64,000 nt of DNA from NCBI RefSeq assembly GCF_008632075.1, contig NZ_VWVM01000005.1, positions 1 through 64,000 of the forward strand, written 5' to 3'. A program made the translations under genes and the position numbers. Within the stretch, counting starts at the first letter, position 1; each line of letters opens with the position of its first letter. Positions 1-9,169 of this stretch are shown here, piece after piece. The notes beneath the pieces are model-generated. The model was not told the DNA's origin, did no database searches, and worked only from the letters and a program-made list of their open reading frames with translations. This DNA is from Candidatus Pantoea gossypiicola (lineage in GTDB: Bacteria > Pseudomonadota > Gammaproteobacteria > Enterobacterales > Enterobacteriaceae).

Positions 1-200
1 AAACCTCTTTACCAACATTTCCTTTTAATATCCTGAAGCGACACTTTGGCGTCCAGACTATATGGTATTGACAATGCCACAGCACGTGGGAAGCTTTTTG
101 AAACCTGCTCATGTTGAATTTCCTTATTAGTTGTGGGGACAACAGATGAGGAGTTTGACATGGGCAGGTCTTTACAGGCAGAGCCAGAACCGAGGCGATA

Positions 201-224
201 ACCACGTCCATAGGACGTGGTTTT
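201..224 (+). terminator. Hairpin with T-run, possible terminator or IS200/IS605-like end remnant
   Basis: Nine-base perfect inverted repeat (201-209 with 213-221, three-base loop) followed by TTT. Either a terminator for a gene left of the window or the palindromic end of a lost IS200/IS605-type element. The rest of 1-236 holds no convincing gene. Confidence 0.4.
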
Positions 225-232
225 AAGTTGGC

Positions 233-266
233 AATAAAAAGCCCGCTCAGTTTCCTGAGCAGGCTT
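233..266 (-). terminator. Intrinsic terminator of tRNA-Asn
   Basis: Twelve-base stem with one mismatch (239-250 with 255-266), GAAA-type loop and a run of five U on the minus strand, nine bases past the tRNA 3' end. The same hairpin recurs, with perfect stems, at 11705-11738 and 56965-56998. Confidence 0.85.
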
Positions 267-274
267 CTCGAATT

Positions 275-350
275 TGGCTCCTCTGACTGGACTCGAACCA
301 GTGACATACGGATTAACAGTCCGCCGTTCTACCGACTGAACTACAGAGGA
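275..350 (-). tRNA. tRNA-Asn (GTT anticodon)
   Basis: A 76-base tRNA on the minus strand with encoded CCA at 275-277, acceptor stem TCCTCTG/CAGAGGA, a GTTCGAGTC T-arm and anticodon GTT in the context ACTGTTAATCC. It is complete and has its own promoter and terminator. tRNA-Asn genes are common integration sites. Here the 3'-terminal 16 bases (275-290) are repeated exactly at 11746-11761 and in degraded form at 49485-49500 and 57003-57015, which marks this gene family as the landing site for the islands further right. Confidence 0.97.
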
Positions 351-368
351 ATCGTTTGAACGGGGCGC

Positions 369-397
369 ATAGTAACGGCCACGCCGGATCATGTCAA
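369..397 (-). promoter_or_regulatory. Promoter of tRNA-Asn
   Basis: Minus-strand TTGACA (392-397) and TACTAT (369-374) separated by 17 bases, about 19 bases before the tRNA 5' end: a strong sigma-70 promoter. A GC-rich stretch lies between it and the tRNA. Confidence 0.8.
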
Positions 398-410
398 AGC
401 TCTTTTTCAC

Positions 411-683
411 AAATCTGCGCGACTGCTGAAATAGTCACCACAATAGCGATTCGGACCATGAATGAATGGGCATCTTAGCGGCTTCCTGCGCTAAAAAGAG
501 GCTCGTCAGACTGAGGTGTTTATGAGGTGTTCTGACGCGGCAAAGCCCTTGTCAGACCGCACTACGCATGATTTAACCGGATAGTTTTTTACGGGCGTCA
601 CAAAGTCTCCATTCTGACTTTGTCAGCAGCAAATATGAAACGTAGATTCCATTTCAATCCTGAACTGAATATCCGGAGTTGAA
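411..683. other. Intergenic region upstream of the oxidoreductase
   Basis: No coding frame with a usable start. Contains repeated GTCAGAC/TCTGAC-like words near 505-560 that may be regulatory. Nothing else was identified. Confidence 0.4.
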
Positions 684-1805
684 ATGAACAAAGTCAGAAT
701 CGGTATGATCGGCAGTGGTTATATCGGGCGCTGCCACGCGATAGCCTATGCCCAGGCCCCCACTGTATTCGCGCTGAAAGGCGAAATCGTTCGGGAGATG
801 CTGGCCGAAGTGAACCCTGAGCTGGCGGCGCGCCAGGCGGCGACCTTTGGCTTTGCGCGCTCCACCGGCGACTGGCGCGCGCTGGTCAGCGATCCGGCGA
901 TTGATGTGGTAGATATCTGCGCACCCAACTTCCTGCATAAAGAAATGGCGCTGGAGGCGATACGCCACGGCAAGCACGTCTATTCAGAAAAGCCGCTGTC
1001 ATTAAGCGTGGCGGATGCGCAGGAGATGGTGGCAGCTGCTGAGGCGGCAGGGGTGAAAACCCTGGTCGGCTTCAACTACATGAAAAACCCGACCAGTCAG
1101 CTGGCAAAAGAGATCATTACTGGTGGTGAGATTGGTGACGTGGTGCATTTCTACGGCACCCATAACGAGGATTACCTCGCCAGACCGGAAACGCCGCTCG
1201 ACTGGCACTGCCAGAAAGCGCTGGCAGGGCTGGGTGCGCTGGGCGACCTGGCGGCGCATATCGTCAACATGGCTCACTATCTGGTCGGTGATATTGCCGA
1301 AGTCAGCGGCGACATGATGACGGTGATCACCTCAAGGCCTGATCCAAAAGCACCTGCGCGGCAGTTACCGGTGGAAAACGAAGATCAGGCCAGCGCGCTG
1401 CTGCGGTTCCGTAATGGTGCTCACGGCGTGATTGAAACCTCACGCATTGCCTGTGGCGCAAAAATGGGCCTGACCTATGTTGTCACCGGCACCAAAGGCA
1501 CGCTGCGTTACACCCAGGAGCGCATGGCGGAACTGGAGCTTTATCTGCATGACGAGCCTGCCGGGCGTCAGGGATTTAAAACGATCCTGACCGGACCGGC
1601 CCATCCTGACTACGCGAACTTCTGTGTCTCTGCCGGGCACGGCATCGGGTTTAACGATCAGAAAACGGTGGAGATCCGCGACCTGATTAACGGTATCGCA
1701 GCAGGGGATCGCATGTGGCCAGATTTTGCTGAAGGATTGCAGGTGCAGAAGGTGCTGGACGCGATTGCACACTCTGCTGAGCAGCGCCGCTGGGTTGAGG
1801 TGTAA
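684..1805 (+). CDS. Gfo/Idh/MocA family NAD(P)-dependent oxidoreductase
   Basis: Predicted cytosolic sugar or polyol dehydrogenase of 373 residues, the usual family length. The N-terminal Rossmann fold shows the nucleotide-binding loop GMIGSGYIGRCH (residues 8-19) and the family EKP signature near residue 98, whose lysine helps bind cofactor and substrate. The C-terminal half has the mixed alpha/beta domain with the GDLAAHIVNMAHYL segment that usually carries the catalytic histidine. GGAG lies seven bases before the ATG. It stands alone and is convergent with the GT8/ALO pair, with a GC-rich hairpin between them. The substrate cannot be read from sequence; inositol, glucose-6-phosphate-like sugars or rare hexoses are typical. 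Confidence 0.88.
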   Translation: MNKVRIGMIGSGYIGRCHAIAYAQAPTVFALKGEIVREMLAEVNPELAARQAATFGFARSTGDWRALVSDPAIDVVDICAPNFLHKEMALEAIRHGKHVYSEKPLSLSVADAQEMVAAAEAAGVKTLVGFNYMKNPTSQLAKEIITGGEIGDVVHFYGTHNEDYLARPETPLDWHCQKALAGLGALGDLAAHIVNMAHYLVGDIAEVSGDMMTVITSRPDPKAPARQLPVENEDQASALLRFRNGAHGVIETSRIACGAKMGLTYVVTGTKGTLRYTQERMAELELYLHDEPAGRQGFKTILTGPAHPDYANFCVSAGHGIGFNDQKTVEIRDLINGIAAGDRMWPDFAEGLQVQKVLDAIAHSAEQRRWVEV

Positions 1806-1872
1806 GGCAGAATCTGAGGAAGAGAGGATCTGGTGAAGTGGCAGGCTATGGGCTTGAGTGAACAGGCGGGAA

Positions 1873-1891
1873 GGGCGGGAGTGTCCCGCCC
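1873..1891. terminator. Bidirectional hairpin between convergent genes
   Basis: Perfect inverted repeat GGGCGGGA-GTG-TCCCGCCC between the oxidoreductase stop (1805) and the GT8 stop (1900). It lacks a clear T-run, but its place suggests shared termination. Confidence 0.5.
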
Positions 1892-1899
1892 GTATCCGG

Positions 1900-2730
1900 T
1901 CAGATCAGACCGCTTTTTTCCCACCACTGCTTATCCAGCGCATAGAAGCGATCGCGCTCACTTTCAGGTTGGCTGAGATCGCGCTTCCACGGCTTGGCCA
2001 GAATATAGTGCAGATTCTTCACCTCATCACCCTGCCACAGACCGCTGTGCTGGAACGGCAGCGTTTTTAACGCGTTGTAGATATAAGAGAGCGGCTTCCA
2101 GCGGTCGGCAAAAATTTCATTCAGCAGATCCTGCTCCGAGAAAGGATAAGCGCTGAGGTCATCAATGGCGGCAATACGCTTTTCCATCGCCTCAAACACC
2201 GCATTATCGGGCTTCAGCACCAGAAAACCGCCGTTCAGGTAGCAGTCGACGCTCTCCGGAGCCTGCTCACCGCGTGCCTGCCAGGTGTAGTGGCACTGCT
2301 CTGGCTGCCATTCCGGCGGATAGGAGGCGATCTGGTTGGGATTACAGCGGCAGGCGTGACAGGCCGCCAGCGGATTATCGCCCAGGTCCAGGGTAAACAG
2401 CTCATCCATGTTCTGTAGCACCAGCATATCGGCATCGAGAAACACGACGCGATCATAATCGGTAAGCTGCCAGGCACGCAGCTTGGTCCAGACCTCGCCG
2501 AACTGCGCCGAGGCGTAATGCTGAGCCAGATCGGCGCGCGGATAGAGGGGGTTGACCGGTTTAATCACACAGCCCTCATCCTGCAAAATCTGACAGTCAG
2601 CGTCAGAAATGGCCGGCGTAGTCATCACCACCAGCGGCCACTGGCTGTGGCTCTCCTGCAGCGAACGGTGCAGCGCTTTGACGCCCACCAGATAATCGGG
2701 TTGTGTTAACAGTGTTACCCAGGCAAACAT
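1900..2730 (-). CDS. Glycosyltransferase family 8 (glycogenin-like) protein
   Basis: Cytosolic transferase of 276 residues in the GT8 fold, which moves a sugar from a nucleotide donor with retention. The N-terminal strand FAWVTLLTQPDYLVG, the segment RVVFLDADMLVLQNMDELF (holding the metal-binding DxD, residues DAD) and a later YLNGGFLVLKP motif match glycogenin/galactinol-synthase-like members. The ATG at 2730 is preferred over an in-frame TTG at 2742 because AGGAAAG sits just before it. It starts 12 bases after the stop of the upstream ALO-type oxidase, so the two are likely co-transcribed. The acceptor is unknown. Confidence 0.85.
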   Translation of the reverse strand: MFAWVTLLTQPDYLVGVKALHRSLQESHSQWPLVVMTTPAISDADCQILQDEGCVIKPVNPLYPRADLAQHYASAQFGEVWTKLRAWQLTDYDRVVFLDADMLVLQNMDELFTLDLGDNPLAACHACRCNPNQIASYPPEWQPEQCHYTWQARGEQAPESVDCYLNGGFLVLKPDNAVFEAMEKRIAAIDDLSAYPFSEQDLLNEIFADRWKPLSYIYNALKTLPFQHSGLWQGDEVKNLHYILAKPWKRDLSQPESERDRFYALDKQWWEKSGLI

Positions 2731-2742
2731 AGCTTTCCTCAA

Positions 2743-4125
2743 TCAGTCAAAAAGTGGCGTGATGTAGTCGTTCCCCAACCGTCCCTGCGGGTCGAGCTGG
2801 TGACGCAGGGCGCGGAACGCGTCCCACTGCGGATAGATATCACGCCAGGTGTAGCGTTCTTCGTCGTAATACTTGCCCCAGTGCGGGCGTCCGCCCTCTT
2901 CGGCCAGCAGTTTTTCCACTTCGGTCAGGAAGTGCAGACCCTCCTGTGACAGCGAGCCATCGTCGGCGTAATAGACCACGAAGCCGAAGAAACAGGTTGG
3001 CTGGTCAGCGGCCGGACTGAGCCAGGCTGACGACGCGCCGGTGCAGCGCAGGATAATCGGGTAATGCATATGCGGACGATTCTCCGCATACCACTGCTTA
3101 ATCCGGCGGATGATGGCCGGGGTTTTTGCCAGCGGCACGCCGATTTCCACATTAATTTGTGGCACAGCAATGCCGCGGCAAAAGAGCTGATAGATGTCGC
3201 CGGTAACATCAGTGAAGTCGCGAAAGCGGGTGACGGTACGAAACTGCTTGCCGCCTTTGCCCTGAATCTGCGTGTCGCGGTGCATGTGCGCCAGCGTCTG
3301 GTCGATGGTGTCATTGAGACTGCCGTCAGCTTCACCCTCATGTTCCACCACCTGACGCCCCTGCGCTTCGTAACGCTGACGCTCTTCGTCGCTCGCTTCA
3401 TGGGCGTTCCAGACGTGCATCAGGTTGTCATCAACAAACCACCAGGCTTTGCTCAGCGGATAGTCGTTGTTCCAGCGCAGCAGATCCTCTTCCAGCATAT
3501 CGGCAGAGACAGCATTTTTGTGGCAGGTGAAGATTTTAAACGGCTGAGTGCGCAGGGTGACGGCAGTGACAATGCCCAGCGCACCTAAAGAGACCTGCGC
3601 CGCCGGAAAGTCAGCGTCGCCGCGGACAAACTCACGCACGCTGCCGTCGGCCAGCACCATGCGTATCGCCAGCGCTTCATCGGCAATCGAACTCTGCTGT
3701 AAGCCCTGACCGTGCGTGCCGGTCGCCATTGCGCCTGCCAGCGTCTGAATCGCAATCACGCCTGGCGATGAAGCCAGCATCCGGTTCATGTCGGTCAGGC
3801 TGCGATAAACCTGCTCAAGCGGGGTTGCGCCACCAAAGGTCACGCTCTGCTCATCACTGGCTATCAGACCGCGCAGGGCGCTGAGATCCAGTAACAGATC
3901 GTCTTCAGCGACATGCAGCATCCGGCCTGGCGACAGCTTGCTGCCGATCACCCGGATCTTACTGCGTGATTCGCGGATCAGTTTCTGCAATTCCGCTTCG
4001 CTGGCGGGACGCTTAACCTGCTGACGGCTGCCGATTTGCGCATTCTGCGCCCAGTTCCACAGCGCATCATCATCGGGTTCAATATGGGTCTGGCGAAGCG
4101 GATAGAGGCGTGCGTCTTTGCTCAC
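2743..4125 (-). CDS. FAD-linked oxidase, D-arabinono-1,4-lactone oxidase type
   Basis: Predicted flavoprotein of 460 residues that oxidises a sugar lactone or sugar alcohol with oxygen. The N-terminal FAD-binding (VAO/PCMH) domain has the pyrophosphate-binding stretch around RVIGSKLSP and the strongly conserved ATGTHGQG loop near residue 135. The C-terminal ALO domain ends in the family-typical HWGKYY...F..LDPQGRLGNDY. It starts with GTG; an ATG eight bases upstream runs straight into a stop, and AAGGAA lies at the right distance. First gene of a two-gene unit with the GT8 gene. Aldonolactone oxidases and alditol oxidases cannot be separated by eye. Confidence 0.85.
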   Translation of the reverse strand: MSKDARLYPLRQTHIEPDDDALWNWAQNAQIGSRQQVKRPASEAELQKLIRESRSKIRVIGSKLSPGRMLHVAEDDLLLDLSALRGLIASDEQSVTFGGATPLEQVYRSLTDMNRMLASSPGVIAIQTLAGAMATGTHGQGLQQSSIADEALAIRMVLADGSVREFVRGDADFPAAQVSLGALGIVTAVTLRTQPFKIFTCHKNAVSADMLEEDLLRWNNDYPLSKAWWFVDDNLMHVWNAHEASDEERQRYEAQGRQVVEHEGEADGSLNDTIDQTLAHMHRDTQIQGKGGKQFRTVTRFRDFTDVTGDIYQLFCRGIAVPQINVEIGVPLAKTPAIIRRIKQWYAENRPHMHYPIILRCTGASSAWLSPAADQPTCFFGFVVYYADDGSLSQEGLHFLTEVEKLLAEEGGRPHWGKYYDEERYTWRDIYPQWDAFRALRHQLDPQGRLGNDYITPLFD

Positions 4126-4208
4126 AACAGCATTCCTTTTATGGCGGTTTCATGACAAATGTTTACTAAGCGTAGACCATGGGTAAGCGAAGCCCGGGTT
4201 GCGGGCAT

Positions 4209-4841
4209 TTATTTGCGGATATAGCGTAACGTTGCGGTAACAGCGAGCTGACGATTGCGGCGGATACTCTCGGCTTCACTGTTGTCAGGACTGAACAGGG
4301 CATTGAAGGTATAGCGGTTTGAGACGTGATGAACGCAGATACTGCTGATCAGGCGATGAACATCGATGGTCTGCACATCGCCAGTAAATATCCCCTGTTG
4401 CTGACCGCGCGCCAGAATGTCATCCAGCAAATCCAGCGCGCTGCGGTTCAGCGCTTTAATCTGCGGCGACTGGGTGATGTAGCGACCGCGCAGCAGGTTC
4501 TCACTGCAGACCAGCCGGATAAAATCGGGATGCTCGACGTGATAGTCAAAACTGGCTTCTACCAGTCGGGTCATGGCCAGTTCCGGCTCCATCGATGCCA
4601 GGTTCAGGCCGGTTTCATGCTGACGTATCTGCTGATAAACCTGCTCAAGCACGGCGATATAAAGCTGCTCTTTACTGCCGAAGTGATAGACCACCATGCG
4701 TTTCGTGGTCTGCGCATGCTCAGCAATCTGCTCCAGCCTGGCACCCTGCATACCAAATTCAGCGAAGGTTTTCAGTGCGCCTGCGATAATGCGTTTTTTC
4801 AGCCCTTCAGGGTCATTTTTACGTTTTTTTAGTTCTGACAT
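4209..4841 (-). CDS. TetR/AcrR family transcriptional regulator
   Basis: A 210-residue repressor-type protein. The N-terminal helix-turn-helix is clear (GALKTFAEFGMQGARLEQIAEHAQTTKRMVVYHFGSKEQLY, quoted here in part as family hallmark GSKEQLY), followed by an all-helical ligand-binding domain. The ATG at 4841 is preferred over an upstream TTG at 4850. It lies upstream of and parallel to the ALO/GT8 pair, with 83 bases between the genes, so it may control them; that link is inference. The ligand is unknown. Confidence 0.85.
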   Translation of the reverse strand: MSELKKRKNDPEGLKKRIIAGALKTFAEFGMQGARLEQIAEHAQTTKRMVVYHFGSKEQLYIAVLEQVYQQIRQHETGLNLASMEPELAMTRLVEASFDYHVEHPDFIRLVCSENLLRGRYITQSPQIKALNRSALDLLDDILARGQQQGIFTGDVQTIDVHRLISSICVHHVSNRYTFNALFSPDNSEAESIRRNRQLAVTATLRYIRK

Positions 4842-4980
4842 GGTGCTCAATAAGGTGATTTTGACCGGGGAATGTTAGCACACTGTTGAGGCGTAACCCG
4901 CAATCGCCGCGTCAGCCTGGCACAGCCCGAAAGATTACAGGTATAATCCCGGACATAATTTCACAGGTTCAGAGACGACA

Positions 4981-5520
4981 ATGACAAAACTCACCTTGCA
5001 AGAGCAGATGCTGAAAGCGGGCTTAGTATCCAGTAAAAAAATGGATAAGGTTCAGCGCACCGCGAAGAAATCCAGGGTTCAGGCGCGCGAAGCCAGAGCA
5101 GCGGTAGAGGACAACAAAAAAGCGCAGCTTGAGCGGGATAAGCAGCTGAACGAGCAGCAGAAACTGGCTGTGCTGTCGAAAGAGTATAAAGCGCAGGTTA
5201 AACAGCTGATCGAAATGAATAAAATCGACGTGGCGAGAGGCGATATCAGTTTTAACTTTACCGACAACAACCTGATTAAAAAAATCATGGTGGATAAGCT
5301 GACGCAGACTCAGCTGATCAATGGCCGTCTTGCCATTGCCCGCCTGACTGCTGACAAAAGTGGTGAGAGCCAGTACGCCATCATCCCGGCCAGCGTGGCG
5401 GATAAAATTGCCCAGCGTGATGCCAGTGCCATCGTTTTAAACAGCGCGCTGAGCGAAGAAGCACAGGACGAAGACGATCCTTATGCAGACTTCAAAGTGC
5501 CGGATGATCTGATGTGGTAA
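4981..5520 (+). CDS. yaiL: DUF2058 family protein YaiL
   Basis: A 179-residue, highly charged cytosolic protein matching Escherichia coli YaiL in length and layout. It has an N-terminal LTLQEQMLKAGLVSSKK segment, a lysine/arginine/glutamate-rich coiled coil to about residue 75, a conserved FNFTDNNLIKKI segment near residue 97 and an acidic C-terminus ending DDLMW. The family is annotated as nucleoprotein/polynucleotide-associated; its molecular role is unsettled. Weak purine-rich RBS. Single gene, convergent with the pseudouridine synthase. Confidence 0.9.
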   Translation: MTKLTLQEQMLKAGLVSSKKMDKVQRTAKKSRVQAREARAAVEDNKKAQLERDKQLNEQQKLAVLSKEYKAQVKQLIEMNKIDVARGDISFNFTDNNLIKKIMVDKLTQTQLINGRLAIARLTADKSGESQYAIIPASVADKIAQRDASAIVLNSALSEEAQDEDDPYADFKVPDDLMW

Positions 5521-5536
5521 TCGCGTGCTGATGCCA

Positions 5537-6268
5537 TCAGAAGGGACTGGCGGCAGAGAGGTGCAGTGTCTCGCCACTGACAGGATGCAAAAACGTTAGC
5601 CCGCTGGCGTGCAGCATCAGCCTCTCTGCCTGCTCAGCGCCTGACAGCGCCAGCCCGCCGTAAAGATCACAGCCCAGAATCGGGTGACCCAGTTGCTGAC
5701 AGTGAATGCGCAACTGATGGGTGCGTCCGGTTTCTGGTGTCAGCTCAACCCGCGTAACCGGCAATTCCTTTCCCTCTTTTCCCCGGTAATAACTGCGTTC
5801 AGTAACCTGATAACGTGAGCGCGCGGGCTTGCCCTGGATCGCGCAAATCACCATGCGCGGAAACTGTGCCGGATCTTTGGCTATCGCAGCGTCAATCACA
5901 CCGTCGTCATCGGCAAGGTGCCCGCACAGCAGTGCCTGATAGGTTTTGCGCACCGTACGCTGACTAAACTGCTGGCACAGCGCGGCGTTGATCGCTTTGG
6001 TTCGTGCCACCACCATCAGCCCGGAGGTGCCAAAATCGAGCCGATGAACCAGCGTGCAGCCTGGAAAACGTTTTACCAGCCGATAATGTACTGAATCGAG
6101 GTTTTGCGGATTCTTACCTGACAGGCTCAGCAGCCCGCTGGGTTTGTTTATCACCAGCAGATGATCGTCCTGAAACAGGAGAGCGATCTCATCAAAACAG
6201 GGCGGGGCAATAAACGTATCGATAATGGCAGACATCGGGCAACCGGCAGCAGAATGGCAGGGGATCAT
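5537..6268 (-). CDS. RluA-family RNA pseudouridine synthase
   Basis: Predicted to isomerise uridine to pseudouridine in rRNA or tRNA. The catalytic motif HRLDFGTSGL (aspartate near residue 78 of the 243-residue reading) is intact, as are the NKPSGLLSL motif I and the ETGRTHQLRIH motif III. There is no S4 domain, as in the short RluA subgroup (about 220 residues). The start could be ATG 6268 or ATG 6235; neither has a strong RBS, and 6235 gives a length closer to RluA. The target base is not predictable here: it may be RluA itself or a paralogue. Confidence 0.85.
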   Translation of the reverse strand: MIPCHSAAGCPMSAIIDTFIAPPCFDEIALLFQDDHLLVINKPSGLLSLSGKNPQNLDSVHYRLVKRFPGCTLVHRLDFGTSGLMVVARTKAINAALCQQFSQRTVRKTYQALLCGHLADDDGVIDAAIAKDPAQFPRMVICAIQGKPARSRYQVTERSYYRGKEGKELPVTRVELTPETGRTHQLRIHCQQLGHPILGCDLYGGLALSGAEQAERLMLHASGLTFLHPVSGETLHLSAASPF

Positions 6269-6307
6269 AACCGATAGCCGGTCTGCTGACGACGCCGGAC
6301 TTCACCC

Positions 6308-6442
6308 TTATTCTTCCGCAACCGTTTTGCCACTTTGTGTGTAAAGCGACTGGCTGGCCTGATGCATGCCGAATCCACCATGGGCAGCAAAAACTGAGAA
6401 AACCGTTGCGGCTAACACCGTGAGAAGAACAGAGAGTTTCAT
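6308..6442 (-). CDS. Small exported protein, 44 residues
   Basis: Starts MKLSVLLTVLAATVFSVFAA, a compact signal peptide with likely cleavage after FAA or AHG, leaving about 24 residues rich in Gly, Gln and Ser. No family recognised. ATG 6442 is chosen because the longer reading to 6499 adds a polar leader that spoils the signal peptide. It follows the pseudouridine synthase in the opposite sense of transcription order and has its own upstream gap. Confidence 0.45.
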   Translation of the reverse strand: MKLSVLLTVLAATVFSVFAAHGGFGMHQASQSLYTQSGKTVAEE

Positions 6443-6640
6443 CGTTGCATCCGTTGCTGATAAGACCAGCCAGTCTGGCAGGATAGGCGGCAGAGACAAA
6501 CAGCGCTCTCCGGAAAAAACATTAAGTGTATTCGATCAGCAGGTTGCGAGATTCTTAGTGATTTATTCGGGCAGGTCTCGCTTTAACGACTACAGTCTCT
6601 GGTGAGGTTGTCATCAATTCGTACTAATGGAGGATTTTCT

Positions 6641-6901
6641 GTGTTAATTCAAAACGACGAGAAAGGCCACGTCATTATTGGCGAAGCGGCACTAAGCCTT
6701 GCCCTGGGTGAGAAAGAAATCAGTATCGCATCACTCTTTACTCAGCTGGGTTTTATGGCGAAATCTGAAAGCAACGCCGATCGGCTGACGCAAATCTCTG
6801 AAGCCAGAAACTGGTTAAGCAGTTTTAAGTCACCGTCGCTTGCCCAACAGCAGGTGCCCTACCTGCGGACCCTTGCAGGCCTGAACGAAGAGCTGAACTA
6901 G
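6641..6901 (+). CDS. Small conserved-looking protein of unknown function
   Basis: An 86-residue soluble protein. GTG 6641 is chosen because GGAGGA lies eight bases before it, whereas the 5'-extended reading has no RBS. Predicted mostly helical, with IIGEAALSLALGEKEISIASLFTQLGFMA and a DRLTQISEARNWL helix. Size and helix pattern are loosely reminiscent of the YmgA/AriR small connector proteins, but the match is not good enough to assign. Confidence 0.55.
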   Translation: MLIQNDEKGHVIIGEAALSLALGEKEISIASLFTQLGFMAKSESNADRLTQISEARNWLSSFKSPSLAQQQVPYLRTLAGLNEELN

Positions 6902-7098
6902 CAATAACTGAACTGACGCCAGTGGACGTAGTCCGGCTCCGGCCGGAAAACGACGAAGCGGACGACCTCATCGGTTGCGCGAAAGCGTTTACCGGCCGGA
7001 GAAACTGTCATGGACGACACGTCTCCTGCCACCGCAATTCGATATTCATCTTCAAAAAAGCCTTTTCTGAAGCCATAAACCTGCCGGACCCGAAACAA
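6898..7098 (-). CDS. Doubtful small ORF, 66 residues
   Basis: Reads FRVRQVYGFRKGFFEDEYRIAVAGDVSS and ends in a VVFRPEPDYVHWRQFSYC tail. No RBS and no clear start; it overlaps the end of the preceding plus-strand gene by four bases. Could be a real short protein or a decayed fragment. Confidence 0.25.
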   Translation of the reverse strand: MFRVRQVYGFRKGFFEDEYRIAVAGDVSSMTVSPAGKRFRATDEVVRFVVFRPEPDYVHWRQFSYC

Positions 7099-7180
7099 TA
7101 ATCAGACCCGGGCGAAAACGCTCCCGTGCTGGCTTTTTCTGTGATTAATCTGATGCCGTGTCTGTGGCGAATTCATACTT

Positions 7181-7209
7181 CAGCCAGCCTCATCAGATCA
7201 GGCTGGCTG
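7181..7209 (-). terminator. Hairpin downstream of the chemoreceptor gene
   Basis: Ten-base perfect stem CAGCCAGCCT/AGGCTGGCTG with a nine-base loop, 37 bases past the chemoreceptor stop. No long U-run. Confidence 0.55.
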
Positions 7210-7246
7210 TATCAGCATGACGCTTACATCAAAGCAGCGCTGTGTA

Positions 7247-9169
7247 TCAGAAGCTTTCCCAGCTGGATTCTGCTGATGCTCTAACAGGCATCGCGGGCAC
7301 TAAACGTGGTGCGAGGGCAGGTGCAGCCCGGCTGTTGCTGTTTTGCCCGGCTGATAAACGGAACACCGCCACCGTTTTTTCCAGATCGTCTGCCTGCGCT
7401 TCCAGGGAACTGGCTGCGGCAGAAGACTCTTCAACCAGCGCGGCGTTCTGCTGCGTGGTGGTATCCATTTCAGCCATTGCTGTCGCAATCTGGGAAATAC
7501 CGCGATTCTGCTCGTCGGATGCGGCAGCAATCTCACCCATGATGTCTTTGACCTGACTGACCGAGCGGACGATGTCATCCATGGTGCTTCCGGCGCGTTC
7601 CACAAACTCAGAACCATCATGAACCCGGTCAAGTGACTCGCGGATCAGCGTTTCAATCTCTTTGGCAGCCAGCGAGCTGCGCTGGGCCAGATTTCTGACT
7701 TCACCAGCAACTACCGCGAATCCGCGACCCTGTTCACCGGCGCGAGCCGCTTCTACTGCGGCATTCAACGCCAGGATATTGGTCTGGAAAGAGATGCTGT
7801 TGATAACGTGAATGATTTCACCGATTTTGCCTGAACTCTGGCTGATGTTGTTCATAGTGACGATAACGTCACGGATAATCTCACCACCGCGTCCGGCATT
7901 CACCGACGCATCGGTTGCCAGCTGGCTTGCATGGTGAGCATTTTCCGCATTCTGTTTCACCGTAGATGACAGCTCTTCCATGCTGGCAGCCGTCTGAACC
8001 ACTGCCGCAGACTGCTGTTCGGTGCGGGAGGAAAGATCGGTATTACCTGCTGCAATCTCCGCCGAGGCACGCGCCACGCTGCTGACGCCATCGCGCACAT
8101 TGGTAATGATATTCTGCAGACTGAGATTCATCGCATCGACGGCCTGCATCAACTGGCCCAGCTCATCACCCCGGGTGGTGTTCAGTGAGGTCGTTAAATC
8201 ACCACTGGCAATACGCTGCGCTGCATTCAGGGTCTCTTTCAATGGCAACGTAATGTTGCGGGTAATCCGCCAGGCAATCAACAGGCTCAGGAGGACACAA
8301 ATCAGCGCAGCAAAGGCGATGCGCCACTCTGCCTGTTTGATAAATTCAGCAGACAGTCTGGACTGGAAGGCAAAAGTCTCAGAAACGGCCGCATTGAGCC
8401 GCTCTGCTGCTGTGGTCAGGCCCGCAGATTCGCTCTTTTCTTTCTCTGAAGCATCAACATAACGCGTCAAAGCCTGACGCTGCTGTGTAAGGGTAGTGAT
8501 GACATTTTGCGTGACGGCATTGATCGCTGGCTGATTAAAACTGTCCAGTTGCTCACTCAGCGTGTTGATGGCGGTGTACTCATCAATAACCGCATCTCTG
8601 CTGGCCGCTGTTGGCTTATCAATAAACGCTTGTTCAATATTTGCAGCATCAAACAGTGCGGCGGCCAGTTTCATAACCGGCAGCGCTGCGTCGGGTGTCA
8701 TAGCCATATCAAGTAATTCAGACTGATGAGCAAGATCGATTAGCGCGCCCGGTTTAATGTCAGCAAAGGCGGAAGATGTCACCTCCGCAGATGCCACGAA
8801 CTTCTGGCGCTGATTCTGATAATCATTAAGTAACTGCCCCAACAGCGTAATTTTCTGCTGGCCTTCATCATCCCACTTAAATCCACTCAGTCGTTGATAA
8901 AGGGTATCCAGCTCCTTAAGTGCCTGAACGTTCTTCGCGGCAAATTCAGGATTTTTGGTGTACTGGTAAAGCGTGCGATTAAGACGTGCCTTGCTTAACG
9001 TATTCACCATTTCCACGGTGGTCGTGCGGCGTGCAGAGTTGTCTTTAATACTGCGGAAACAGTCAAAAGCGATAAAGGTTATGGCGAGAGACGCCGCGAT
9101 GACGACGATAAAACCGACGCCAAGTTTTTTTCCGATTTTAATACTGGAGATGCGTTGAGCCAGGCCCAT
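7247..9169 (-). CDS. Methyl-accepting chemotaxis protein
   Basis: Inner-membrane chemoreceptor of about 640 residues. Layout: a short cytosolic start; TM1 around [21 protein letters not shown]; a roughly 250-residue helical periplasmic ligand domain; TM2 ([17 protein letters not shown]); a HAMP domain ([20 protein letters not shown]); and a long signalling coiled coil whose hairpin tip reads [20 protein letters not shown]. It ends in SWESF, matching the CheR/CheB-binding pentapeptide of high-abundance receptors, so it should be methylated and anchor the adaptation enzymes. ATG 9169 has AAAGGTG at the right spacing, better than GTG 9178. The helical sensor domain resembles those of Tar/Tsr-like receptors; the ligand is unknown. 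Confidence 0.95.
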   Translation of the reverse strand: MGLAQRISSIKIGKKLGVGFIVVIAASLAITFIAFDCFRSIKDNSARRTTTVEMVNTLSKARLNRTLYQYTKNPEFAAKNVQALKELDTLYQRLSGFKWDDEGQQKITLLGQLLNDYQNQRQKFVASAEVTSSAFADIKPGALIDLAHQSELLDMAMTPDAALPVMKLAAALFDAANIEQAFIDKPTAASRDAVIDEYTAINTLSEQLDSFNQPAINAVTQNVITTLTQQRQALTRYVDASEKEKSESAGLTTAAERLNAAVSETFAFQSRLSAEFIKQAEWRIAFAALICVLLSLLIAWRITRNITLPLKETLNAAQRIASGDLTTSLNTTRGDELGQLMQAVDAMNLSLQNIITNVRDGVSSVARASAEIAAGNTDLSSRTEQQSAAVVQTAASMEELSSTVKQNAENAHHASQLATDASVNAGRGGEIIRDVIVTMNNISQSSGKIGEIIHVINSISFQTNILALNAAVEAARAGEQGRGFAVVAGEVRNLAQRSSLAAKEIETLIRESLDRVHDGSEFVERAGSTMDDIVRSVSQVKDIMGEIAAASDEQNRGISQIATAMAEMDTTTQQNAALVEESSAAASSLEAQADDLEKTVAVFRLSAGQNSNSRAAPALAPRLVPAMPVRASAESSWESF

